Shown: positions 1 through 10,088, numbered from the stretch's first letter. The stretch: DNA of 64,000 nt from Symbiodinium kawagutii (GCA_009767595.1 VSDK01011699.1:56616-120615); one strand, 5' to 3'. The notes: generated by a model from the sequence alone, not told the origin. Translations and numbers: made by a program.

Positions 1-54
1 ATTTTCCAAATGTTTACCAATGCTTACCAATGATTTTCGAAAATCCGAACTCAG

Positions 55-155
55 ATTGTAGTTCACATCCCGGCGAGTCGGTAGCGCCCTTGTTTTTTGG
101 TGGGAAAGGAGCTCGCAGTCGCCGCCAGCGATGGGCTGAGAACGTGTTGATGCAG
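55..155 (+). CDS. internal exon, unknown protein
   Basis: GC-rich island in AT-rich surroundings. It begins after an acceptor-like aactcag and ends before the donor-like gtagca. The frame starting AT|TGT is open throughout and reads ...GESVAPLFFGGKGARSRRQR... ending WAENVLMQ. Arg/Ser-rich, no recognised family. The partner exons lie outside the window or are not identified. Confidence 0.5.
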
Positions 156-982
156 GTAGCATGTCATGCAATCCTTTGTCAAAGTTAAGAACATGCTATA
201 ACATCTAGATAATGAATGAATGCTAAAACTATTTGAATGAATGACATGTACTATCTTTCTTGCTCAAGCAATCCTGGTTAATAGACAGTGAATCCTATGT
301 TCTACTTTGTAGATCGCCAATCCTTTGTCAAATCTAAGAATGAATCTTTGAAAAATTGGCTATCTACATGTACGAGTGGTCAATGATAATTTGAATGAGT
401 GATTTGCAATGTGTCCTCTAACTGCTAAAATCCGGCGCGTGGTTCCGATCATTAGTCACTCAACAGAGTTGCTCGATGGTTGTAGGAAGATGTGTGCACA
501 ATCATTAGTACAGTATAGATGTATATGTAAACTAGAGTGGACTACTATTGTGTAAAAAAGGCAAATATATTATGTAATAGGTTAGTAATGATAGGGGGTA
601 TAAATTGAAAGTATAATCTAGGACAGTGGTTATACTGTATACTAGATACCAGTTATCCTAGTCTCCAAGGGGGTTCGGCACTTGAACGGCCAGGATACAT
701 TTAGTGTTTGCTGCATATCTGTCAGAAAGGCCGTTACCAAGAGCCATAGGATGTATGCACGGTTAATTCTATTGGCGATAGTTTTTGACAAAGCATAACC
801 ATGGCAGACAAAACTATCAGCCAGCTCTAGGCAAACAAAATTGTTGACCTTTGACAATGCTTAGGTTGAAAAAATGAGGGCTGTACAACCCAAGGTTCTG
901 CTTAGTCACAGATGGCTACAGGGCCAGTCAGTAGTGACTATCGAGCATTCGAGCAGCGGGTTGGATTGATCAGCCTTGTTGA
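156..982. other. intron-like, no gene seen
   Basis: AT-rich sequence with TGAATGAATG-type imperfect simple repeats. The short ORF at 642-857 on the minus strand has no coding signature. I see no RNA gene or clear element here. Confidence 0.5.
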
Positions 983-1303
983 TTTCCAGCGGTTGGATGG
1001 GGTTGGGACATATCAGCACCACCGAAAGTCCGAGTTAGGTACGGTACCAATTTGCGGACAGCGATCGAGCTTGCACATGTGTTTCAGTCGCGTGTTGGAA
1101 GGCACAAAGTCTGCGGTTTGTTCAACTACAACACGCCGCACTTAGGAACAATCCCAGAACGGCAAGCGAACAAGAAGGGAGTCCAAAAAAATTACCAGCA
1201 TGATCCAAATTATTTTATTCTTTCTCAACTGCAGCAGATGTTTGGCCCCTGTGATGGACACACGTGCTCAGATCATGTAGGAGTCGGCCGAATCAGCCTA
1301 TGA
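983..1303 (+). CDS. coding-like open region, unknown protein
   Basis: A frame of about 106 codons is open from just after a stop at 980-982 to TGA at 1301-1303. A good acceptor (gatttccag) ends at 989. The middle reads like protein (RYGTNLRTAIELAHVF, then HKVCGLFNYNTPHLGTI, then SQLQQMFGPCDGHTCSDH), with several Cys/His residues near the C-terminus. An overlapping ORF in another frame (912-1145) is less protein-like. It could be a terminal exon or a decayed gene. Confidence 0.4.
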   Translation, partial: FPAVGWGWDISAPPKVRVRYGTNLRTAIELAHVFQSRVGRHKVCGLFNYNTPHLGTIPERQANKKGVQKNYQHDPNYFILSQLQQMFGPCDGHTCSDHVGVGRISL

Positions 1304-1851
1304 TTTCACAGCCTGTTTGTGAGTGTAAACATGTTTGCCATGAAGGCAAACATTTGTAATTTAGCCTCAACTTGCTCTCTAGGGACATTTGGGATCGATC
1401 ACCACATTGATATGGCCTGGAAGGTTCCACAAAACTAAATCTGACTTGATTTCACGCCTTGGGAATGCCGGTTTCTATCCCTGATTTGATATCAACTCGG
1501 TAAAATGAGTTACTATCAAAACATCAAGCTGGGTTAGGAGCAGCCTCATTTTCTATGATTTAGGCAGCGGCATGTTGATCATTTACCATGACGAACTATC
1601 AACCACCAGGAGGGTTGATTGATTGGTTGATTGACTGATTGGTTCTTGGTATGAATTAATAAAAATCAATTAATCAATCATTGAGTGAATGAATGAATGA
1701 CTTAGTATACACCCCCTTGTTCATCGCGCGACTTCAACGCCTGACGGCCATCTATAATATATAGGTCTTCCATCTAGGGCATTCCCATCAAATAAAATGC
1801 ACCAATCAGGACTGGTTGATCATCCAACCGTTCTTGACATGAATTTGCTAA

Positions 1852-1960
1852 GCAGACGCAGGCAGTCCAGCAAGCTTCATCGTCGACTCCTTCTGTGGTG
1901 GGTTGCTTCCCGGACACCCCTGGGCATGGATCATGTGGCAATCAGCCGTCGCAATGTGTT
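1852..1960 (+). CDS. exon-like GC-rich island, frame uncertain
   Basis: About 110 bp of elevated GC in AT-rich DNA. All three plus frames stay open over most of it. The most protein-like reads ADAGSPASFIVDSFCGG then LLPGHPWAWIMWQSAVAM and stops at TGA. The flanks are CA-rich on the left and T-rich on the right, as at other exons here. Product unknown. Confidence 0.35.
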
Positions 1961-2079
1961 GATAACAGTTATAGCCAAATATAGCTACCCTTGAATAGCC
2001 TTAAATTATGTCAAACAAACACCTCAACCATCGTCAACCATCACATCAACCATTGGGTCACGAGCCACTAGCGTCCAGC

Positions 2080-2230
2080 AATGGCGACTGATTCTCCCAG
2101 CCTGTCTCCACAGTCAGCCCCACAGATCTCGAGACACATCAGACAGTTGCACCTCAGCGAGGGTGTGGTCCTCAAGACCTCCAACAAATGCGGTTTACCC
2201 GCAGCTTCCTATGGGTTTGTCCATAGGTGA
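2080..2230 (+). CDS. exon with possible start codon, unknown protein
   Basis: Follows CA-rich sequence (caaccatcgtcaaccatcac) and an acceptor-like gcgtccag. ATG at 2081 opens 49 codons beginning MATDSPSLSPQSAPQISRHI, ending at TGA 2228-2230. The Ser/Pro/Gln-rich start suggests an N-terminal exon or an internal exon whose donor lies near 2215. No family recognised. Confidence 0.45.
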
Positions 2231-2306
2231 TACCTACGAACCATCCCAGTTTGTAACCATTATTCGGAGGGAAACACAAGTTGTTCCAGGCTATGGACAA
2301 ACCCAT
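2211..2306. repeat. 16-bp inverted repeat, introner-like (family E)
   Basis: ATGGGTTTGTCCATAG at 2211-2226 is exactly inverted at 2291-2306, with a 64-bp loop. The element starts inside the preceding exon-like ORF, so it may be the 5' part of an intron with donor GTTTGT. A related GGACAAACCCC word occurs at 10091. Confidence 0.5.
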
Positions 2307-2308
2307 AT

Positions 2309-3470
2309 CTACACATTATGATTTGTTTGAGATGCTAAACGAAATCTAATGTGAGGAAGCAAAGCCATAGACAATTTAAGGGATAAGAATATTTACCTAT
2401 ATTATATATTCATGAACCGTCACTGATTGATTATATTCAAGCATCAATTGACCATCATTCACCAACATTAACAATTAGTCAACCACCCATCAATGCAATT
2501 TGAACTTTGTTCTAGACATTATGATCCTAGACTCTACACGCGAAATGTCTCGAATCAGATATGGCTATGGATCGACATTGCAGTAACCATCAATAATGGA
2601 GGATAACAACCAACAATAATAGCTAGAATACAATGATTAATGATAGTGCACCAGGGGTACAGGGTGAACAGACCCATAGCCATATCGGTGATTCGATGTT
2701 TCTGTGCTTTGTTTGTTTCGTCAAGAGATTGCGCCGTTCAAAATGATACACCAATCAGACCCACAAGAAGTATCATTTTTGACAAGCCCTTTTTTGTTGG
2801 CTTATCCAACACCGTCCCTTCTCGCAGGAGTATGTTAGCTTACACTGGCAGAAAGATATGTTACCATTCACGACAGAAGCAGGTTCATGAACAAGGTTTC
2901 GAAGCCGTTCAGTTGAAAATATGTTATTTTCCTTAAACGAAAGTGGTGCAGTGAGATTGGGGGCATCACTCTTTGTAAACCAGAAAGTAAGAGGCTCCCA
3001 GGTGCCACAATTCAACATCGTTCATCACAAGTTGCGATCATGAAGCAGCATCAATCATCACAGCATGAACGATCACTGACCAGCGGTACTGATCATCACT
3101 AGCCTTGATCATGATTTGCCAATGATGGCCATCATTGTTGAGGAATTAATCATGATTGAAGTTTGTTGATCCTGACTAAACTCCATCAATCATTCATTGT
3201 CCACAACTAAGCATCAGTAAGAATCAGTAATCATTGTTACTTTTTCATGAATCGCCATTGAACACAATTAAGCCTAGCTCATGATTAGTAATCATCATTG
3301 ATTGTCATTCACCGTTGTGAGCCATTGGCAATTTATCCTCATTGATGGTGGAATGGTTTACAAGTCTACCAACAATGATGATTACTCACTGTGAACCATG
3401 ATTAGTTGTCATCATTGTAAGAATCAATTGATCATCATTGGCATCTCTTAGTGTTTCTTGCTCCTTGCAG
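2309..3470. other. intron-like stretch with one family B copy
   Basis: Holds a degenerate family B element at about 2556-2690 (ATATGGCTATGGATC ... ACCCATAGCCATAT). Short overlapping ORFs on both strands (2640-3018) are not convincing. From 3000 to 3460 it is CATCATTGA/ACCATT-rich, the usual composition just upstream of exons in this window. Confidence 0.45.
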
Positions 3471-3589
3471 GATGGGCTTCTGCCAAGCACGACGTCATCC
3501 TGCACCGCAACCTGTGCCACGCAGCCCCCTTCCTACAGGAGCAACTCGGCATCGCTCAGTGTTGGGAGTTTGGCCCAGTTTTCCCCGCA
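3471..3589 (+). CDS. internal exon, unknown protein
   Basis: Preceded by the strong acceptor cttgctccttgcag and followed by a possible gtgaaa donor. Codon third positions are GC-rich. The frame reads WASAKHDVILHRNLCHAAPF then LQEQLGIAQCWEFGPVFPA. The open frame continues to 3700, but from about 3630 it becomes TGATGG simple sequence typical of intron 5' ends. Family not recognised. Confidence 0.55.
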
Positions 3590-4502
3590 GTGAAAATGGT
3601 CGAACCGTTGCTTGTTGTTCAAGGCTGGCCAGGTTTTCTTGATGGTGAATCATGGAAACTTGGGGTTGAAATGATGCTTAATGATCTTTCATGTCAATGA
3701 TCGATGATCTTAAATGATGCAGCATGCTTGATATGGAATAATCTTGTTCAGTTGAGGGTCAGTGGTGGTGAACGGCTGTTTGATAACAGTCAATGTTGGC
3801 TAATGAGAATATTCACGGCTAATAGTCTATATCGATCATTCAGTGATACAAATGAGCCTCAGATGATTGGTTATCATAGCTTATACTAGTTGGTTGTTCC
3901 TGGTTGGTTATGATTAATGGATTAATTGTCAATGGTCGATGGCCGGTTGAAAATGGCTCCTCGGTTGATACTGGTGAGCCTTGCCCTTAAACTTTTGCAT
4001 TTCTGCTCGGCGTGAGGCATGGGACTGTTAGGGTTGTTGGTTTGCTTCTGAACTGCCTGTTTTCGTTCGCAAAGAAAAGAGTATTTGATACTATTTGAGA
4101 AATTTTTTGTTGCAAACAACTATTTAGGGGAAGGCAAACAACTGCTAAATTGACTTCTTTTGACTGTTCGCAAAGTTTCCAAACCGATTTGGGACGGCCA
4201 AGCTGTTAGTTTTCACCATATTTCGTTCTAGAAAATCCGCAGTGACCCTTTTCACCAGGACCGCGGTGCTTCCCACATCGTTAGCAAGAAAAAACAAGAC
4301 GGGTGTGCCACAATGGAACACTTAAGAAAATGGTTAGATATGGTTAGTATTGGTGCAAAGGCATAGTAATTAATGGTTCTATGTAAAATAATTCCTGGTT
4401 CTATGTAAAGTAATGAAGGGTTTTGATGCACAAGGGCGATGTCATACAATGATTGATGGTTGGAATTTGTTTCTAATGATTCATAATTGTGTTTGATTGT
4501 AG
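3590..4502. other. intron-like, no gene seen
   Basis: TGATGATCTTAAATGATG-type simple sequence at the left, then AT-rich DNA. Minus-strand ORFs at 3922-4119 and 4252-4449 lack coding character. Confidence 0.4.
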
Positions 4503-4545
4503 GGACCCACAGTCATCAATATGTTTGTCGTTAATCAATGGTGCC
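4503..4545 (+). CDS. exon 1 of a phase-matched exon pair
   Basis: Lies between acceptor gattgtag and donor gtatgc. Reads GPTVINMFVVNQWC plus one base. That base joins the next exon at 4680 in frame, giving ...NQWC-PGSQFVFGP.... The intervening 134 bp is a palindromic repeat (family D). Product unknown. Confidence 0.6.
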
Positions 4546-4679
4546 GTATGCTCTTACAACCATCCTGGAGTAGATAGAATATGAAAGTGGACCGCCCCCA
4601 ATAGACAAATGCTTTAATTACATTAGATATGGGGATGTGCTATCTACTCCAGGATGGTTGTAAGAAGTTCACTTCACAG
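4546..4679 (+). mobile_element. introner-like intron, family D, 25-bp perfect TIR
   Basis: A 134-bp GT-AG intron starting gtatgctc and ending ttcacag. It contains a perfect 25-bp terminal inverted repeat: CTTACAACCATCCTGGAGTA... at 4553-4577 and its complement at 4640-4664, seven bases inside the 5' splice site and 15 inside the 3' splice site. The interior is AT-rich and non-coding. The element therefore carries or places both splice sites, the defining property of introner elements. Only this one clear copy was seen in the window. Confidence 0.65.
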
Positions 4680-4774
4680 CGGGGTCCCAGTTTGTCTTCG
4701 GTCCAGCTGTGAATGGCAGCATGAAAACGTGTGAAAACTGTGGTTCATCAACGCGTCAAGCTGGTTCCCAGTGA
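4680..4774 (+). CDS. exon 2 of the pair, C-terminal, CxxC motif
   Basis: In the phase set by the upstream exon it reads PGSQFVFGPAVNGSMKTCEN then CGSSTRQAGSQ and a TGA stop (4772-4774). It contains a CENC (CxxC) pair that could bind metal, but one pair alone is not diagnostic. Codon use resembles neighbouring exons. The overlapping island just downstream (4772-4881) is in another frame. Confidence 0.55.
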
Positions 4775-4881
4775 AGATGCCGAAACGCACCTGGGAACTG
4801 TTGCGAGACCGCTGGGTTGATCTAAGCTGGGTTGATCTTAAGGAACATCAGAAACCGCTTACTCACAAGCATCTGGGGCGG
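4772..4881 (+). CDS. exon-like, WVDL-repeat peptide
   Basis: After cccag at 4767-4771 the frame TG|AAG|ATG reads KMPKRTWELLRDRWVDLSWV then DLKEHQKPLTHKHLGR and meets donor gtgatg at 4882. WVDL appears twice, from a short DNA duplication (gggttgatct). It abuts the stop of the previous exon, so either alternative splicing or a frameshift may link the two. Unknown family. Confidence 0.45.
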
Positions 4882-5054
4882 GTGATGATTAGCAATAATA
4901 ATTAGCAACAACAATAGCAGTAGGATATGGCCGACCGGCAACAATTCCATTGTTGTTTGGTTGATCTATGCCTGGTTTTGCATTATAATCTCGAAGCAAA
5001 TATCAATCGGAAACGGTTTATATGAGATCATATGAGATCACATAATCTCTCAAG

Positions 5055-5178
5055 CAATACACCTTTCATCTCTGCACATTTTCTGGGAAACCGGGTGGTC
5101 CATTTCTTTCCGACATGGCCATACTCAACAAGGTGGGCAGCTGCCAAGCCCCTGCAAGGCGCACAGAATCAGGAAAGG
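5055..5178 (+). CDS. internal exon, unknown protein
   Basis: After ctctcaag the frame reads QYTFHLCTFSGKPGGPFLSD then MAILNKVGSCQAPARRTESGK up to a G|GT donor (ggtcgtgg). 41 codons, GC-rich third positions in the right half. A shorter reading could start at the internal Met (5116). It is followed by TGATGGTTAATAATGATGG sequence typical of intron 5' ends here. Confidence 0.5.
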
Positions 5179-5424
5179 GTCGTGGAAACTGATGGTGGAA
5201 ACTGATGGTTACTGAGGTTAACAATGGTTAATAATGATGGAAGTACTGTAAATGGTGTCAAGGTTAATAATGGTACAAATAAATGATGTTAAACGTGAAT
5301 AATGACCCAACGGTGGATAACTGATGGTAGAAACTGATGATGAACCATTATTGAGTGGTGAATTGGTGGGATGATACTGGTTACTCAATGGTCCCAATGG
5401 TGAATAACTTGCCTTCACTCTCAA

Positions 5425-5640
5425 ATGGCAAAATTTGGGTACGACTTCCGACTCAAGCGGCACCCCCTGATGGACGCCCATAGTGTGGTCCCTTTTGGAG
5501 CAAGCTGGGGATTGATTTTGCTGCACGGTTGCCTTGCCGCTGCCTTTGGAGCTTCGAGTTTTTGCAAGATGATGGCTGATGAATGCTTACTTAATGGTTC
5601 ATCAATGGGTGATTTAGCGCAAATTGATGAGTTTTGAACT
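5425..5640 (+). CDS. exon with hydrophobic segment, unknown protein
   Basis: ATG at 5425 opens 70 codons. The first 45 look coding (MAKFGYDFRLKRHPLMDAHS, then VVPFGASWGLILLHGCLAAA) with one hydrophobic stretch that could be a membrane segment. After about 5565 the sequence turns into TGATGG-type repeat, so the true exon probably ends near 5560, where a non-canonical GC donor (gcaaga) is possible. Confidence 0.5.
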
Positions 5641-6816
5641 AGCCTAAACCAGCAGATGATCCAACAATTCTTACCAAGTAATGGGAGCAGCGTTCTGAAT
5701 CACAAACAATTGGTAGCTATGGCAAGTAGCTTATGATCATGGATGCTGACTAATGATGGGTGATCTTGAGCGTTGGTGTCTCATGGATGGTAATATGGCG
5801 AGCTGGGTCAATACCAATGATTCGAAAAGAGCCAGTTGGTCACATCCCAACAGTTTAAAGACGATGTGCAGGGTCATTTGTTGGGATGTGAACAGCTGGG
5901 GTACAGGATATTGACGCACAGCATCCCACAGCCATACTACATAGCTGGTGATCTAGCAACCAAAATGGGGAGGGGGCTATTACATGCTCTTACTACGGAT
6001 CTCCGATCATATAACAAGAAACAAGAGGTCACCAGCATCCAATATTTCACCATTGTCCAAGTGAGCAGCAACTGTTATTTGCGCAAATCATTCCAAGTAA
6101 AGGGCTTGCACATTTTTTTTTCTCATCCATAGTCAGCTGGTGAACGAGATGGGTCCGCCTGACCGAAGGAGATTTGTTTAATTATGTTATATAGTGTACC
6201 CATACCAATTATTTCTCTATATTGAACGAGATACCCCAAAACGACGTTATCCAGCCCCAATTGTGTTTGAACTGAACGAGGCCGGGTCCGCCCTTCAAAG
6301 TAGCGTCAAGAGATTTTGCATGAATAAAAGCGGCCACTCAAGTGTTTTCATTCCAAAAAGGTTGTCGAATTGATTTCTGTGTGGATCACATGCCATCAAG
6401 ATTGGTCAAATTCCCACCCAGGCAGTTGCTTGACAGTAACGATTTCCAACGTCATACGTGGTTTCGAACACGTTCAATTGGGCACATGGGAGCATGGTTG
6501 TGGGGTGGATGGATGATGGCTTAGACCATGCACGTTTCCATTTGTGATGTTTGATTGATGACAGTATTTTTCCTCAGAGATATGGAAATTCCACTTGCGA
6601 CCCAGTGGATTGGGCTGTCAAATTTGTTGATTTGATCAGCTATAGGCTATAGAATGAAGATACTGTTTCTTCGCGGACAATCTTTATGGAAATCGTTGAT
6701 GTTAGAAGCTGCTTATAGCTGGCCATGAAGCTGACGGATTGGCCCTTGAGAATCACAGCACCCTTCAGGAAAACGATCAAACCCAGGAGGCCATGAGCTG
6801 TCCCTGACATGTATAC
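5641..6816. other. intergenic/intron-like, weak ORFs only
   Basis: ORFs at 5836-6132 and 6342-6524 (plus) show no clear coding bias. The word acagctggggtacaggatat near 5892-5911 is inverted at about 28114-28133, a dispersed repeat. Otherwise nothing recognised. Confidence 0.4.
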
Positions 6817-6897
6817 CTTCCCCTGGCAGGCATCGGTGGCAGTGTCTTCGCCCTCACAGCCTTCCTGCGACTTGTTGGCACAGGGTGTCATTTTTGA
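6817..6897 (-). CDS. Cys-rich minus-strand exon
   Basis: On the minus strand it starts after acceptor gcttcag and ends before donor gtatac. It reads SKMTPCANKSQEGCEGEDTA then TDACQGK, with three Cys in 23 residues. It may belong with the minus-strand exons at 8222-8408, 8839-8966 and 9843-9957, although phase to the next known exon does not match directly. The 83-residue ORF containing it runs on into the intron. Confidence 0.4.
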
Positions 6898-7040
6898 CTG
6901 AAGCTATTGTCAACAATGGCTGGTCACCTACTATGATGGTGACTGGAAGCATAGGGGAAGCCATGAAGTGTACTGTGGACAAAATCATCGCAATCAGTTC
7001 TCACTTTTGTGTCGAGATGAATTAAGCTCGGTTTATGCTT

Positions 7041-7054
7041 CAGTCTGGCTCAAG
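7041..7054 (+). other. relict spliced-leader-like sequence
   Basis: CAGTCTGGCTCAAG matches the last nine bases of the conserved dinoflagellate spliced leader (...TTTTGGCTCAAG) and agrees at further scattered positions upstream, 12 of the last 16 by eye. It sits directly before the ATG of the intronless gene, where a relict leader would be in a retroposed cDNA. A second ctggctcaagata occurs at 8230-8242 inside an exon, which weakens the case. Confidence 0.35.
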
Positions 7055-7064
7055 ATAGCTCAGC

Positions 7065-7802
7065 ATGATCAGGCCTTTTGCCATTGTGGCAGTTCATATG
7101 ATCCGTAATTTGTGGTGTTTGTGCGTCCCACTCGCTGGTGCATTCCATGCAGGCAATTCCAGTGAACTTTTGAGACGAGATGAAACAGCCAGAGGAAATG
7201 AAGCACCAGTCGGAAGAGTACGTGTAAATGTGCAGCCACAGGGAGACATCGAGATTGAGTCATCCCGGTCCCACGAAGACATGAGTGAAGCCGGAGTCTT
7301 GACACAGGACACCGATCCTCTTGTCAGGAAGATGGCTGGAAAGTGGGCGATGAACTACGACGGTTGGCACAACAACAATGTATATCGTACTGTTACCATC
7401 TCATGCGATGGCAAGTGGACGATTTGGACCAACAAAGCTTCTCCTATTCAGATGGGTGAAAAGAAAGACAAGAAATGCACAAAAGGAACTCACAAGACAC
7501 AGTTCCTGGTGCCATCATGGGACGGTAAGGACAAGTGGGAGTGCGGTTGGTATGACGAAAAAGCAGACAAGATCTATGCATACCATTACTTCAAAGGCTA
7601 CAAACGTGCCGGGCATGGTCACAGCTCTGGAGACGACTACTGGGGATTTTTGCACAGATCGAAGCGAGAGGGAAAAGAGGATTGTCCCACGCCAAAGCCG
7701 AAAGAAAAGCCGGAAGAGAAGTCGGAGAAGTCGGAGAAGTCCAATTCCGTTGCTATGTGTGCCAGCCTGCTATCACTAACTGTTCTTGTGTTTCCATGGT
7801 GA
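7065..7802 (+). CDS. secreted, probably GPI-anchored protein; intronless
   Basis: Intact 245-codon ORF, the largest convincing gene in the window. The N-terminus has a hydrophobic leader; the second Met (residue 12, MIRNLWCLCVPLAGAFHAG) gives a more classical signal peptide. A Trp/Tyr-rich domain (about residues 80-200; GKWAMNYDGWHNNNVYRTV, CDGKWTIWTNK, KWECGWYDEKADKIYAYHY) looks like a beta-rich secreted fold. Then comes a Lys/Glu/Pro linker (PKPKEKPEEKSEKSEKS) and a hydrophobic tail (VAMCASLLSLTVLVF) after NS, which fits a GPI-attachment signal. I recognise no named family. TGGCTCAAG eleven bases before the ATG resembles the end of the dinoflagellate spliced leader, so the gene may be a retroposed mRNA copy. 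It lies antisense to the flanking minus-strand exons. Confidence 0.7.
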   Translation: MIRPFAIVAVHMIRNLWCLCVPLAGAFHAGNSSELLRRDETARGNEAPVGRVRVNVQPQGDIEIESSRSHEDMSEAGVLTQDTDPLVRKMAGKWAMNYDGWHNNNVYRTVTISCDGKWTIWTNKASPIQMGEKKDKKCTKGTHKTQFLVPSWDGKDKWECGWYDEKADKIYAYHYFKGYKRAGHGHSSGDDYWGFLHRSKREGKEDCPTPKPKEKPEEKSEKSEKSNSVAMCASLLSLTVLVFPW

Positions 7803-8069
7803 AAGTGAGATGTGCCTGACCGCAATGTAGGCAAGCTGAACTCGGAGCCTGTTTGAAGCGCCTTTGCTTGGTGCAAAAAGCTTGGCCAGGGTGCTGGGTC
7901 AAAGCGCTACATTTGGTATAGCTGTGGTTCAAAACTACCAGGCACATGTATCATGGCTATAAGCTGCTATGAATCTACAATTCACTAACCTGTGTTGAGT
8001 GACCATTGGCAACCATAGTTCACTGACGTATGGAGTAACAAGAGGAACTCACCGTAACCAACCTTTGGC

Positions 8070-8221
8070 CATCGGTCAATATATGGCTATGGATCAAAAC
8101 CTTGTACCCCTGGTTCCCCCCTGTTAACCATTGTTTTCCCTATAGTTTTGTTGGGTATCATCCCCCATTAGTTTGTTGGTTAATATTGACCCATATTGAC
8201 CCATAGCCATATGTGGCTTAC
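8070..8221 (-). mobile_element. family B introner-like repeat at an intron 5' end
   Basis: On the minus strand the intron after the exon at 8222-8408 starts gtaagccacATATGGCTATGGGTCAAT. The element ends about 140 bp later at ATTGACC...CATAGCCATATA. The ATATGGCTATGGRTCAA ends are inverted repeats of each other. The consensus interior (ggggaaccaggggtac, taacca, gggaaaacaatgg) recurs near 2556, 20280, 30530, 30960, 33805, 47200 and 49470. Confidence 0.6.
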
Positions 8222-8408
8222 CTTGGGTACCCTGGCTCAAGATACACCCTGGTCGACTCGATCCCTTCAGCAGCTCCGGCTAGGAAAGCTAGGAGATGGT
8301 AGGGCTTCCCCAAGCGAGTCTTGTTGGTGACTGGTGCATCCAAGTAATGTACCCATTGATCTGAGATCTCATCATCAGATTTCACGTCGCAGTCTCCCTT
8401 TAACTCGC
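8222..8408 (-). CDS. minus-strand exon, unknown protein
   Basis: Minus strand: acceptor ctggctccag, donor gtaagcc. The frame reads ELKGDCDVKSDDEISDQWVH, YLDAPVTNKTRLGKPYHLLA, FLAGAAEGIESTRVYLEPGY. Good codon bias. Its first 26 bases nearly repeat those of the exon at 8839-8966 (GCGAGTTAMAGGGAGACTGC), so the two are duplicates. The intron that follows starts with a family B element. Confidence 0.6.
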
Positions 8409-9140
8409 CTGGAGCCAGTTTGCTTCTTTGTACTTCATTGTGTGAGTTTCTAGATGAGCATGATTTGCCCGTGTGGTAATTAGAAGGGTGAAAGGATCCA
8501 CTTGGAAGGAAACACTTCCTCACTTGCTGGTTGTGTGAAAATGTGACTGATCTCCCTTTATTGAGGCAGAACCGTCCAGTTCGTGAACCCGCAGGTGCTG
8601 GGAAATTTTGAGTGATTTTGGTGTTTGTTTGATTTGGAAGTTCTGGATAGGTTTGTGTCCATTTTAGCATGTTCTTAATTTCTGTGATTCTCTCATTTCA
8701 AAGGTGCAAACTATGTTGACATCAGCAGCAGGCTCAGATAACATCAGTGCACATGTACCCCTAGCTCATATGGAAACATAAAAATTTGCAAATCTCGTCA
8801 TCGCTTTCTATCCCTGTTATGCTGATTTCATGGCAGCTTCAATTGCAATGATTTGCACAGCTTGGCGGCCTGTGGCTGCCTGAGGCATCAGTGGTACCTG
8901 CTGTGGTAGCACCACCTTCACCTTGCTTGACACCCTGTGGCACGCCGCAGTCTCCCTGTAACTCGCCTGCAGACTGTGATAATTTTGATAAGTGGATATG
9001 CTTAATTGTTATGGCCCTGATTCCTGGCAATTCTTGTCGCGAGCTTGTTGGCAACATGACATGAGCACCCGTGTGTGCTCGCCTTTTTTCGAGGCAGGAC
9101 CCAGTGGCCCCAGTGTGTGAACACCAAGGCGTGTGATGAC
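8385..9140. repeat. degenerate tandem duplication of exon plus intron
   Basis: Roughly 8385-8600 and 8940-9140 share exon starts (GCGAGTTA.AGGGAGACTGC) and matching intron words (gaggcaGAACC / gaggcagGACCC, GTGAACccgcaGG / GTGAACaccaAGG, cCCGTGTG). The copies are about 560 bp apart and clearly diverged, so the duplication is old. Confidence 0.45.
8839..8966 (-). CDS. paralogous minus-strand exon
   Basis: Minus strand after acceptor tctgcag. Reads ELQGDCGVPQGVKQGEGGAT then TAGTTDASGSHRPPSCANHC. The start parallels ELKGDCDV of the exon at 8222-8408, then the two diverge. A possible internal donor (caag|gtgaag) would end it after GVKQ. Otherwise it runs to a stop at 8839-8841. Confidence 0.45.
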
Positions 9141-9842
9141 AGAATGCGGGCACATTTGTTTGGTTTAAGCTGCTAATTGGCCGTTTGTATCGGGCAGGCA
9201 ACAGAGTTACGAACGGCGTACCCTTTGGCAAACGAACCTGGAAGCTGAAAATCACAACTTTTACATGTAAAATCACTGAAACAATGTTTTTCTATTTTCA
9301 CGTAACACTGCCGGAGTCTAAACACAAGCAGCAATGACAACAGATTTGTTGAGGCGGTCGCTTCTCCTGCACCTTTGATGACATGGAGTGCCCTGGCGTG
9401 GTCACAGTGATGGGTTTTGAATCCCAACAACAAAGGTGGCGTAGTGCCCAACGGATGGTTTACTGATAAAGGGTTAATGGATGGTTAATGATGGGAATGG
9501 CCTGACTACTACTTACCTTGGTTAATGCTGGTCAGATCAGACCCGATAGAGGGGTCAGATTCAGATTGTGAAGTGATGTTTAGTGACAATTTATGACGTT
9601 GTAACAATGGCCCCCGGCTCAGTGTGGCACAGTGTGAAATCTCTATATATTATATTGTTTGCGTGGAGCATGTGTTTTTTTGCCAAGGGGAAGTGATTGC
9701 TCCATGGATGAGACGACATACAACAAATTAGCCACCAAGCGATTGGGTTGAGAATTATTTGAAGTGTTTGTGCTGGGATATGATATGTACATTTTTTGAC
9801 ACCAAAGCAAGTTTATCATTATCAGTGTTCAAAAAGACGTAC

Positions 9843-9957
9843 CCTGGATGCGGCGCCTCCATGCTTTTTGGTTTTTGTGCACACTGACTGCTTTGACTCC
9901 CTGAATGCGCAGCGTGCCATTGTGTTTCATAGTTGATTTCAAGATTGCACTGACTTC
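9843..9957 (-). CDS. minus-strand exon, unknown protein
   Basis: Minus strand: acceptor-like tgccgag and donor gtacgt. The frame reads SQCNLEINYETQWHAAHSGS then QSSQCAQKPKSMEAPHPG. It may be the upstream exon of the 6.8-9 kb minus-strand gene. The larger ORF (9755-10117) includes intron on both sides. Confidence 0.4.
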
Positions 9958-10088
9958 CTCGGCAGGGTGTATAGTAAGAAATAGGAATTGTATTAGTTAT
10001 ATGCATGTGGACTTGTCTATAAATACCATCCAGAAATGGTTCACCTACCAATAATAGCTGTAGATTTGGATGGTCGGTAGTTGCCACC

